NCBI GenBank assembly: GCA_032719365.1
Contig: CM064874.1
Location: 26,607,716 to 26,671,715, forward strand
DNA: 64,000 bases
Direction of reading: 5' to 3'
Source of the DNA: Prinsepia uniflora
Lineage: Eukaryota > Streptophyta > Magnoliopsida > Rosales > Rosaceae
In this document: positions 47,249 to 59,300 of the stretch, piece by piece
Numbering within the stretch: the first letter of the stretch is position 1
Layout: the number at the start of each line of letters is the position of its first letter
Translations under genes and position numbers: made by a program
The notes under the pieces: model-generated
Told to the model about the DNA's origin: nothing
What the model saw: the letters and a program-made list of their open reading frames with translations, nothing else
Databases searched by the model: none

Positions 47249-47309
47249 TTGTAGGGATTTTGAAGAAAGAGGACAAGGGTTTGTTTGTTTGGTGGTGGCA
47301 GGTTTGTGA
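47229..47309 (+). CDS. Possible uORF 2 upstream of GCN2
   Basis: ATG to TGA, 26 codons, starting MKGWNFDCRDF and ending 69 bp before the GCN2 start. The main start has T at -3 and G at +4, a weak context, so upstream starts could influence its use. Unproven without a mapped 5' end. Confidence 0.25.
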   Translation: MKGWNFDCRDFEERGQGFVCLVVAGL

Positions 47310-47378
47310 TTGTTGGTGTCACCTTGTTTGCGAGGTGTTTGATAAAAAGCGCCGAAGGGGTTCTTCTGGGTGGGGTGT

Positions 47379-50300
47379 ATGGGACGTACTTCGAAGAAGA
47401 AGAAGCGTGGAGCAGGAGGGAGTGGGAAGAAGAAGAAGGCCTTGAAAGATCACGGGGCTTATGTTGGTGCTGATGATAATGAACTTCTTTCTGAAGAGAT
47501 TACTGCCTTGTAAGCGAATCTTTTTCTTTAATCCTTTTCTTGATAAGTAATCATCATGAACTGCAATGTGGGAGGAAAACGAAGTAATCATCATGAACAA
47601 CTATGCACATGTACGATCACTATATATGGTTTTAGGCTTACAGCATCATAGGACCTAGGCTATCACAACTTCAAATGCATTAGCTGATGATGTTTTTCGA
47701 ATGAATATGGAAAGTGCACTGTACCTCATAAATTCAAACAATACACAGAGGATAAGCAAGGGGTTAGTTTGATTTTTTATATGTTAGTCAAGAAATCTCT
47801 CAAAGTGGATTTAGGGATGAATCTAGAAGTTTCATTCTATTGTTGGGAGCTGCAGTCCATAGAGAGGCCTTTATGCCTTATAAATGGATAACGATTCTAA
47901 TGTACGGTCTTAATTTTGGTTTTTTCCTTTCGCTTTCCCTTCTTACGCTGTATGGTAGTCTATGCACAACATGGCATGTTCAAAAGCACATGATCTGGAA
48001 GCCCAGATTTTATGTTTGCTGTTGCTGTATTGTATTTAATTATCCCACATTTTTTTTCCTACTCCCTCTCTTGTTGTCGCTTTTAACTTTGGTTGTTTAA
48101 AGGTGTTTCCATTTTGTAAACTGTTGGGTCATGCGAGGAATAAATCTGGAAATTTTTGGATTGCTCTTCTATGATTTATCGGTGGTTTTCGTGGTTTTCT
48201 TTGTTATCTTTTACTGCTATATTTTCAAATTGTTTGGAATTTCCTTGTGCTTGAGTGAAAGTATTAACAAAAGATGTTTTAAACTCACTTTATTTCTTTC
48301 ATCCTTTCGGTTTCGGGGATTATGGAAAAAAATTAAATAAGCTTTTTTATGTTTAAGCCTTCTGGTTGAGGGTTGTTCTTTGTCATTTATTTATTTTTTT
48401 GACCTTGTCTTTATGAGACTTTCGCAAAACTGTGAAGGAGATTGTAGATTGGGGAGAAGTAAGATATGGCGATCTAGTATATTAATAATAATTTTTCTTT
48501 TGGTACGTTGGAGGCCCATAGGGTCTATGAACCTCTAATAAAGATGGGATATGACCTCAGGCATTTTAGAAGCTATTTGATAGAATTCTTTATTTTCTTG
48601 TATTCCCCTTGTATTGGATGCTTTTCTAGTAAGCAAATTTAAATCAATATTTTTACAACTGGATTCAGTGTTGTGCATCTTTTCTTCTTCTTCTTCTTCT
48701 TCTTCTTGGGTTAAATGGTATAAGGAAACGGGATGAAGAATGTGATAATAGGTTTATCTTCTTAATTACTTCTATCTTGTCAGAGCCACTTACTGGTTTT
48801 CTTTGTTAGTTTTCCTTCTCTTTTGAGGTTGCTGAATTGTCTTTGTCTTTGTCTTCTGCCCCTTTATATGATAATACCCATTATTTCGAAGGAATTGAAA
48901 GAAGCATTTTGACCCCAAAATGCCTCATCCGAATTTTTCATGTTTGTTATCATTATCGAGTGTATAACATAAATGGAGTTACACGTTGGCTCTTGTTGGT
49001 ATAGAGTTAAAAAACTCTACCACAACTTCTATCATAAATTTTTTTTCTGTTCCAGGGAAAATAATTTGGATGGTTGTAAGTGAAGTTCGTACGCTTTTTA
49101 ATTATGTAAACTTTTCATTATGATGTTTTTTTCAACAACTCTGATGCTTTTGTTCAACAGATTCATGATAATAAATGTGGAATGTATTTTAATCTCATGA
49201 TTTTCTGCTTTTCTTCTGTGACCTTCAGGTGTGCAATATTTCAAGACGACTGCAAAATTACGTCTGGATCACATCCTCAAATCATCATTAAGCTTAGGTA
49301 TGTCTTCTTTATTTTATATGTAAAGAAAGCATGAGCCTTGCATGAGCTAGACTCCTTTTGATTAAGTATTGTCCCTACTGTAACAGGCCTCACTCAAAGG
49401 ATATGGGTTATGAAGATCTAGATGTTTCTGCAGTCCTTGTAGTTAGGTTAGTGATTTCCGTTTTATATTGCTTTCATTGCTAGTTTATTCAATTTTTCTT
49501 CTGATGCACGGATGTTGTCTTGTTTAATAGGTGCTTACCAGGGTATCCTTACAAGTGCCCAAAGTTGCAGATAACTCCAGAGAGAGGCTTATCAAAAAGT
49601 GATGCTGATAGGCTGCTGTCTCTTATTCATGATCAGGTTTTATTCCTTAAACTGGAGTCAATAGATCTTTGAGAATTTCTTTTGTAATGGAATGGTTAAT
49701 TGGTTACAATTGTAGCATTTATGTCTCTTATACCTGAAAATTTAGGATCTCTTAAGTTAAAGTTAGTGGCTATTGGCCCATTGACCTAGTTAGTTTCGAC
49801 ATAATGAAGACTAAATATAAGGAAATTCCAAAAGTCTATTTTTCCTGAAACAGTGCTCTTCTATCCAAGATTCATTTTAAGAATCCATTTGATGCAAGTG
49901 TTTTACATGTGTGCAAAATATCATTGGTTAGTCCTCTATACGAAAAACCTTTTTGCACCCGATGCCTATTTTGTGTTTTTTTTTTTTTTTTTCATTTCTT
50001 AATTTAATTGTCCTGGTTTCAGGCAAATTCTAATGCTCGAGAAGGACGGGTAATGATTTTCAATTTAGTAGAGGCTGCTCAAGAATTCCTATCTGAAATT
50101 GTGCCAGCAGGCCTATCACATGGATCAGTAAAACTTCTCTCATCATATTTGTGCATTTTTTTTTAGCAAAGGCATATATACATATATATGTTTTTGGGAT
50201 AGGGTTTGTTTTTGGGCATCCTTGTGAGTTTCCAATGCCTTTGAGTTTAAAGAGTTTTTTTTTTAATGTTATTCTTCTAGATTGGAGAGCAGCTGTTTTG

Positions 50301-53300
50301 TGAGGTTTTAGGTTCATGTTTGCTTCTCTTGTAATAGTTTTTGGCCTGTATGTTTTCCGATATTATTGTACTCTTGTTTCTTATAAACAAACATCTTTCT
50401 TCTATTACACTTTCCTATTTTTAAGTCAAATGTGTATTCAAATCTGATTAAATATGCTTACTGGTCATCTTCATGGCGTTGGCTATTCTTGGATTTTGAT
50501 ATTCTAGCACTGGTATGCCAGTGTCATGTTTTGCTACTTCTGCAGTTTCCTGTGGAAAACAGTTTAATTGTAGGATACTACTTCTCTTCTTGTTTTCCAA
50601 TTGACGGATGTTTTGTTATTTTCATTTCTTACGGAAGGTAATAGCTCCAACTATGGATAGCAGTGCTCAACTGTTTGACAAGGACAGTGCAATTTCAAAT
50701 AACAAGAAGGGGCCTTTTGTTTATGGTTTTATAGACCTATTCAGCGGCTCTGGAGAGTCCTGGAATTGGGGTTTTGGAGTGGACGAGACTGGTGGGATAA
50801 ATCCTTCGCCCTCCTCGCACAGAGTGAATAGCTCCAAAGTCACGCATGGGATTCAGGAAAAGAAACTTTATAAGAATGCAGAACCTTCAAATTTACAAGA
50901 TATAAAGCAAGGCCCATTATTTCCCCCTACTTCCAAATTAGATACCCTTGAAGAAGATAGTGAAGATAACAACAAGCGCATATGTACTGATTCAAGAAAA
51001 TCTTTGTTGGTGGAATTGGTAAGAAATGGGGGTAAAGCTGAGAAAGAGGTGAGCAATAATACTATTTTTTCAGTTTTGTGACATAATTTAATATGTTTTA
51101 ATTTAATTTAATTTTTTTTATGTTTGAATTTGCAGTTCTGCTTGGCTTTCATTTGCATATGATTCTTGTATTGTCTTTTTATCATATTATATATACTATC
51201 TCTTTTTGTCGTTACTCTTGTATCTTGATACTGAAGTGTAGCTAGAGATGTTACATCTTGTTAGAAGGCACATTAAGGATATTCGAGGACAGGTTGTTAT
51301 GTTTTCTTTGGTATCTTTGGTTGAAGAGAACTAAGATGGTTTTTGATTGGAAGGAACTTTTTGTTTTGGAAGTGAAAGATCACCTTTTGGAAGTGAAAGA
51401 TCACCTATTTTGTGCTTTATTCAAATTCTCTCAAATCAGAGATACTTTTTCTTCTTCTTTAAATTTTTGACATTCTTTCCACTTCTATTTGTAGTAAATC
51501 ACTTGTGTACCGAGCTAAAGTTATTTGACATCTTACATGGTCCAGAATGATTGAACCCTGAAGTTATCTTGGTATGATAGTAGATAAAATTATACCAACA
51601 GGGTACAGACCAATTTTCTTGTGTAAATGAATGAGTGCAGAGGTGTATAGTAGAAATCTATTGGATATAAAACAAAGTGATCTAGGTGGAATTGTTCTTT
51701 CTGGAGTCTGGACATTCCTTTTCGGTAATTTCATTTTGGTTTTGTGGTCTGTTTATCTGTAGAAAGTTTTCTTGTGTAAACGGATGAATGGAGAGATATA
51801 TCAGAAACCCATGGGCTACAAGGCAAAGTGATCTGGTGGAAGTTGTTCTTTATGGACTTTCCTGTTTGATAATGTCACTTTGGTTTCGTCTTCTGTTTTC
51901 ATATCAAATCTTTCTTGGACAGTTTTTGAGGCTGCATTAAACTTATATGAACTTACAGAATTTGGTTCTTGAGGAGGATTCAACAGAAGATGATTCAGAA
52001 TTTGGAAGCGAGCAATCAGAGTCACTCTCTTTTGCTTCTTTGGGGCATGATCAATTATCTCAAAATGATAAAAGGGATCTTATAATGGTAATGTCGGATG
52101 TTCTTTGCTTTCTACACCCAGATTTTTATCCTATACTCACTTTGCTGTTTTCTTTTGTGTTAGGTTCATCTGCTACGTCTTGCCTGCACATCTAAAGGAC
52201 CATTGTCTGATGCGTTGCCACAAATAACCACAGAATTGGAGAACTTAGGGGTATGTAGTTCAATTCGTTCTGTTAAGTTTTGATATCTCATTTACTTTCA
52301 GATACTGATCTATGTTACTTTCCTTTCTAGATCCTATCAGAATGGGCAAGAGATTTAGCTTCTAAACCGCCTTCATTTTTAAACAGGACATTTAATCATG
52401 CTTTCAGACAACATATGGTCGAGCTCCTCTCTTTTTCTCTTCTTTGCTGCTATGATCTGGTTTTTAAATGAAGATTCACATTACTACATGCCTTATCACT
52501 TTTTTATAGGTTTCCTCCCGAATATCTCAGTTTTGGGAACCTGCTTCTGAATTTGAAGGGCCAAGTACATCTCTTTTAAGCTCTCGATATCTTAATGACT
52601 TTGAGGAGCTACAACCCCTTGGTAAATGACAATTATTGTATTCTTTTTTGTTCTATTTTCATCAGACTTAAAATGCTGCTCTGCCAGAGTGTGTAGATGC
52701 TAGGTAGAGTTAATTAGGGGATTCTGGATTGGCTGATATAACTATAATGTAGTCTGTAAAATACAAATTTTTTTATAGATCCAGGGTGTCCATCTGTAGT
52801 AGACATATAGATTTTTTCCTTAAATGGTGTTCTAAGGAGGATCCCATTTAAGTTGGTCTATTCGTGTTTCGTGCCTTGCTTGTACAAGCCCATTTAATGA
52901 TCTAGCCGTGTTCTTGCCGGCCCATTTTGTTAATATCTAAGCTTTGCTCACGTCCCTAGACTTATTCCTCTTGCCGTGCCTTGAACAGACCAGTCATATA
53001 GGCTCAATTTTATATTTGATTTTATGGTTTAAAATATATCTTATCTTTTCTTTCTTATACTAAAATAAAGAAGGTATTTAAAGCTTGAAAATTGAATTTT
53101 ATTGTACAAAATGGTTTTAAAAAGGAAGAAAAACAATGTGAAATGTATTGTTCTTGTCCTCGTGTTCATGCTGTGCCTAGATTGTTTTGTGCTTGCGTTG
53201 TGCCTAATTGGATAAAAACTTAGGCTTAGCACAAACCATCTTTATTTTGTCGCGCCGTGATGGGCCTGGCCCATATCATGCTTCATTTTTAATCTTCTTG

Positions 53301-56300
53301 TGCCATGCTTCATTTTAATGATCCCGTTTCATGTTCCATGTTAATCGTCCTGTACCATTCCTTTGTCTTGCTATGCCTGGCTCGTTTGACATCTCTAGAT
53401 GTTATAGTAAATTTTTCAGGCCCGAGAGAAATATTAAAGTTCCTGTTATGTTGATGTATGCTATGTAAAAACACTTTGAAAGCAGCTTATCAGTGAAAAG
53501 TGCAAACCTGTTGTTGTGATTATTTTAATATAACTAATATTTAAAAAATAATAATCAAAATGTGAAGTGCTTCCCTTCATTCTCCGAAGTTTGTTCTATT
53601 ACGAAATTGTTGTTGTATAGCAATATGTGAAGTACTCCGCTTCAGTCTCTGAAGTATTTCACGTTCGAAATCATTGACAAAAAATGGATAAAAAAGATGA
53701 TGACCAGCAAATAGTAATGGTTGAGCTGCTTGGTGAATTTGTGGCCAACATTTTCCGATTAGAATGAGCAGTGATTGATTAGTACATGGTGGTAGTTATA
53801 GGGTATTTTGTGTTCCCGATACACTCTTGGCTTGAAGGTACAGGTGCTCGTGTAGATAAAAGGATGTGGGTGCTAAACTCACATGCCTTGAGGGAAACAA
53901 CTAGAATACTAGATTATTGTACCTCCATGGGGATGAACCTCACTAAACGTTTGAGGATTCATGTGAATCGGAGTTGCAATTAAAAGAGCCAAGAGAACGA
54001 GTAAATTATTTGCTACTGTGCCATTGAATAGCCATAAATATAATATTGCCTTTCTCATGTCTATATAAGGTTTACCGTATTGTGTCAATGATTGCAGCTT
54101 TAAGTGATGGGAAGTTGTAAGATTTCGTTTGATTTATTATGAGTAGGGGTGTAATTTATGTTGTGTGCAGTTACTTTATGTGTTCTCTTTTCCAAACATG
54201 TGTGCAGTCATGCTTGTTATCTTTCCTTATACCCATCTCTTGTAATAATGTTATTTTGCTTATGATGAATAAAGTACTGTCAAGTCGTCAAGATAGGTCT
54301 CTGTACATACAAATATTTTTCCTTCAGGGTTTGTTGAGTTACCTTTTTCTCCTTTTGGGAAATTTGTTGTGTTAAAAGGAATAAGATACTTTAAGCCTTC
54401 TAAATGGTTGTTCTGGCATTTTCTTTTCTGATAGCTATTAATGTTCCTTATTGGGCTACTGAATCTTATGCGTCTTGGTCTTATTCTCTGTCTTTGGATT
54501 TTGGATGGCTTTGAGTGTTAGGAGCAAACATTTTCTTTCAATTTTGGCACTAATGTTCCCCTTGCATTGCACATTTCTAAATTTTTAAGTTTGTATTGAC
54601 AGTTATCAAAAAGAATTAGCTCCATTGTATATATAACCAGTAAGATTGTTTTCTCATATTGGTTACAGGTCATGGTGGCTTTGGCCATGTTGTATTGTGC
54701 AAAAATAAACTAGATGGAAGGCAGTATGCGGTGAAGAAAATTCGCCTCAAAGATAAAAGCCTGCCTGTTAATGACCGGATATTGAGGTATTTATGTTTAC
54801 CAAAGTCTAGCTGAAATTAGGAGTCATTTAGCTTAATTTTTTTTGGGGAAAATTACACTTTACTACCCTGTAATTTACACCTAATAATAGATTCATACCT
54901 AAATTTTCAAATATTACAATTTTCACCCTGAACTCTTCAAATTGCTACATTTTGCCCCCTTTGTTAAAATTTTTGTCAACTCTGAAATGGGATTTTTTCA
55001 AAATAAATAATTTTTATAAATTTTAATTAATATTTTCTTGTTTAAAATTATGGGTCCCATTTGAGATTTGACAAAAAATTAAACAAAGGTGTCAAAGTGT
55101 AACGATTTGAAGAGTTCAAGGTGGAAATTGTAATATTTGAAACTTTAAGTATAAATCTGTTATAAGGTGTAAACAACAAGGTAATAAAACGTAATTTGCC
55201 CTTTTTTTTCATGACCCACATCTTATATTTCAAAATATAATGGGAATTTAGTTTTAGTGCCATAATAGTGCTATATTTGGGCCAACTTCACAAATAGTAT
55301 CACAAATTATCCGTTCATGTTGTAGGTTCTCATTCAAAGTTGACCCAAGAAAAATATCATTCAAACCGAAAATCATTTAGCCACTCAATGAACATCAATG
55401 TGTTATCAAACGCGTTGTGTTCATCTACTTATTTGTCTGTAGTGTTAGATATAAAGAGGTAGGAATTTCCTTGTATATATGAATAAATAAAATCTTTACA
55501 ATAGGAGAATCCTATATATACAGTTCCTAGGTAAGTCTAAGTAGGAAAACAATTATAAACTAGGTAGGAAATCGTGGACCTAACTAGGGAAGTATCTACA
55601 GAGATCCTAGGACAAACATTATGGAGAAGAAAAGATTTATTGGAGGGAGAGGATAGAGTGGTGGAGCCGACATGGGTGATGTCAAGCCCTTTACCGTTAC
55701 CAATGATGATCTCGTCTGGGCCCTGGTATTCAGAAACAGCAGACAGATGGTGAGGGGAGGCGGTCACATGGTGAGACGCACCAGAATCGAGGAGCCAAGG
55801 TGAGGAGGTGCCCGGGGTGGTTGGATTGGGGACGGGTTGGGCAGCAGGATTTTGTTGAAGTTGTGGACAGCGCTTGGCGCTATGCCCCTGTATGCCACAC
55901 CATTGACAGAACCCTCGATAGCCGCTGCCTTGGTTTGGATTGGACCTGCGATTGCTGGTGGAGGGCTGGGAAGAGCGGGTGGAGGAGTAACCACGGTTGT
56001 CAGACTGCTGATAGGAGCTCCGGTGCTCAGTAGAGCTTCTTGGCTGACGGTTATAGGAAGTGCCACGGGCTGTGTTGGCCGGATTTGCAGTGATGGGGGG
56101 TTGGGGGGAAGCAGGGGCTTCACGTGTGGTGGCGGCCTCATGCTGTACCAGCATATCGTGCAGGTTCTCAAAAGAGACAGGAGTGTCTCGAGAACGAACA
56201 GCAGCAGAAATATCCTTAAAGGCAGAGCCGACGCCATTAAGGACGTAAAGAAGGAGATCATCATCTGAGAGGGGGGCATCAATTGCAGCCAGTTCATCGG

Positions 56301-59300
56301 AAAGAAGACGGACTTCCTGCAGGTAGTCAGTGACAGGACGATTGTCACGGTGAAGGAGAGTCAACCGCGCCTTAAGGCCTAGAACACGAGCTCGAGCCTT
56401 GCTAGCATAGAGCCGTGTGAGGCGGGTCCAGGTTGCCTCTGAAGTTTTGGCAGCAGCGATCAGGGTTACTACCTGAGGAGAGACAGAACGAAGGATCGCA
56501 TGGAGGATGAGCTGATCCTGGCGAAACCAGATAGCACGGGCTAGGGTTTCAGTCGTGGGTGGACAGGGACGGGTACCATCAACATACCCCATGAGATCGT
56601 ATCTGAGTAGGAGAGCATTGAATTGTGCTCTCCACGGGAAGAAGTTGGTGGCTGTCAGTTTCACAGGGAACTGAGCGGCGTTGATGGAGATGAGAGATGA
56701 AAAGGGGGAGGTGGTATCGGTGGTTGGTGGGGGATTAGGGCTAAGGGTGGCGGCTGCAAGAATGGGTTGGGCGGCCATGGATTAGGGTTTGCTTTCTAGG
56801 GTTGCTCGGTGGAGCTTTTACTGCTCTGATACCATAAAGAGGTAGGAATTTCCTTGTATATATGAATAAATAAAATCTTTACAATAGGAGAATCCTATAT
56901 ATACAGTTCCTAGGTAAGTCTAAGTAGGAAAACAATTATAAACTAGGTAGGAAATCGTGGACCTAACTAGGGAAGTATCTACAGAGATCCTAGGACAGTT
57001 TTTAGGAAGGAATTTGCTGAATTCCTTTGACTTCTGAGATCTGGGAATCAGGTCAATCTCCTGGGATTCCCTTGTATCTTTATCAAGATAGTCAAGCGAT
57101 TACCAATTTGGATGAATTTTTGCAAGGATGATCTTTGCATGAACACCTGCAAAATGAACATGTAGATTGTGATTATCTTGTAGAGTGGGCTCAAAGTAGT
57201 GGTGGCACTAACTGCTTGTCGCTTGAGCAGTCCTGTATCTAATATAATAAATATTTATTGGAAAAATAAATGTAATGCCATTAGGGAAGAAAATTAACCA
57301 AGTAGTGAACTTCAGTTATTGGAATAAAGGGAATGGTAATTGTTTCACCAGAAATTAAGATTTCTATAGATTTTTGTGGAGATTTTAAGCGATGGACTGT
57401 TATAAACTTCTTAACTTCTGATATGACTTTTGTATTGGACCAAAAGGGTAAGTTTTGTGGACCCCACCTAGTTAAGCAGCCTTTGAAGAATCTATGTCAA
57501 GTCTGATAGAGCTTGCAGATTTCTTGTCATGTACTTTTACAGATTCTTGAAATATATTCTCTTATGTTTAGGTGATTTTTGACAAATAAATTGTAAACTA
57601 ATAATTTTGGGGGAAACATAGCAGTTATCCAAAGATCTGCAACCCATAAAAGGCTGGTGGTTTAAGACCCATTAGCTTTTGCAAGACACGAGGCTAAGCC
57701 TGACTGAGGCCTAGCATTTATGCCCATAACCCTTGCTTTTTGCTTTCCGCATAGGTTTTTTTTCTTCTCATTTTCCTCTTTAGCTTTTTAACTGTTTTTA
57801 TATTGGTAATTAATAATTGTTCTAAAGTCCCAGCCTAGACACCCTGATTTTTCGAAAATCCGCCTAGGTGCCTCAGGCACCATCTAGCCGGTGGACTATA
57901 GGCGGAAATATTTTATTTTATTTTATTAATATTTTGTATTGTTATGTATGGGGCAAAACCAGAATTTTAAGGTTTAAATTCGCTCAAACTCTCGGCCTTT
58001 TCATCTCACACACCACCTAGAAGTAGAACTTCTATTTTGCACGTTTATGTTTCTCAATACAATTATTTTTCCTTTGGAAGTACTCATTATTCTAGAATTA
58101 TTTGGAAGCACTCATTATATTATTTATGTTTTTAATTTTTAATGAAAAAAAAACGCGTAGGCCCCTAGGCCCTAGGCCTCCACCTAGTTAGGTGCTGGGC
58201 CTACCCTACTGCCCGATTACCACATAATGACTTTTAGAACATTGCATTATTAATATATTTTTTTGTATAATTCTTTCTTTCTTTCTAACAAAGTGGTTTA
58301 CTTCTTTAGTCTCTCTTACACGCATCTCTTGTATGTAAATTTATATTTGTTCTTTTGTCCATTTTTATTTTTATGTCAATAAAATAAATTAGTTTTCTCA
58401 CTTCAGTACAATTTTTAAATCTTTCGAACATTTGGCTATCTGTTTTAAATTTATAGTTCAAACATAATTTTTTTTTCTTCATCTTTTATTTTTTTTATAT
58501 GTTCTAAAATTTGTTTGTGGTCCTCTTTGGTGAGATACTTAGGGAAGTAGCCACACTTTCTCGTTTGCAGCATCAACATGTTGTACGATACTATCAGGTA
58601 AGAGATTTCTTATTTCCCACTTCGAAATTAGGGGCATGTATTTGTCCTAGATTTTCTAATTTTTGTTTTCTGTGTTTTTTAGTTTCTATGATTCTGTATA
58701 TGCAATATCCTTCTGGCCTACATTTATTTTCAAAGCAGTTTGCCACTTTATCTGGTTGACTGTTGCTTGCAATCTTTTGTCTCCATGATGGTTCTCATAT
58801 TTTCAAGTATTTCTAGGCTTGGTTTGAAACAGGAATTGATGGTTCTCATGGTGATACCACTTGGGGTTCAATGACCGCAGCCAGCTCTACTTTCAGCTTC
58901 AAGGGTACAAACTCAGTAGATGATCTGGGGCACGAGAATAAACTTGAATCGACATATCTCTACATTCAAATGGAATATTGCCCTAGGTAAAATTCTATTC
59001 TGATTCTGTTATCGTAAGATCTTCTCAGAGAATAATATTTTATGATGTCTGGTGATTGATTAGTTTTTTAGCATTCCACAGTTACTGTAACCTGGTTCAC
59101 CCTGGTATTGTTTTGAACCATTGCATTACCCTTTTGTTAATTCTAGATTCCTTCATGCCACTGAGTAAAAAATGGTATGAATTTCTGTATATTGAATAGC
59201 TTAATTAACTTTACCATAGAGGGTTCCTATATGTACTGTTTCTAGTGAAGACTAAGTAGGAAATACAACTTAAACAAGGTAAGAAATCGTAGGCCTAACT

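Larger units (their letters stand above)
46961..47378 (+). promoter_or_regulatory. GCN2 upstream and 5' leader region
   Basis: About 420 bp between the end of the old LTR and the GCN2 start codon. It is pyrimidine-rich, like many plant leaders (TTTTCTCCTCC, 46992-47002), with no obvious TATA box. The transcription start is unknown. Two short upstream reading frames lie in the last 170 bp. Confidence 0.4.
55452..57085 (-). mobile_element. Internally deleted Ty1/copia element, antisense in GCN2 intron, TSD AGATA
   Basis: AGATA flanks both ends (55447-55451, 57086-57090). On the minus strand the order is: full 5' LTR (57085 to 56835, 251 bp, TGATAAAGAT...TCTTTA), primer-binding site (56834-56820), gag and the start of protease, then only the last 163 bp of the 3' LTR (55614 to 55452). 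That 163 bp is identical by eye to 56835-56997, so the insertion looks recent. Integrase, RT and RNase H are gone. It could move only with proteins from intact relatives, and the truncated 3' LTR makes even that unlikely. Confidence 0.9.
54787..58542 (+). other. GCN2 intron 11, loaded with transposons
   Basis: A 3.76-kb intron between the exon with the catalytic lysine and the exon with helix C. It holds a MITE (54845-55205), an antisense copia derivative (55452-57085) and a second MITE (57816-58245), together about 2.4 kb. Splicing it out restores the reading frame (AG|G codon). Confidence 0.85.

Noticed and set aside
47840..48340. Hydrophobic plus-strand frames in GCN2 intron 1
   Set aside because: T-rich intron sequence gives leucine/phenylalanine-rich chance frames. 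No start context or homology, and exon 1 splices cleanly past them.
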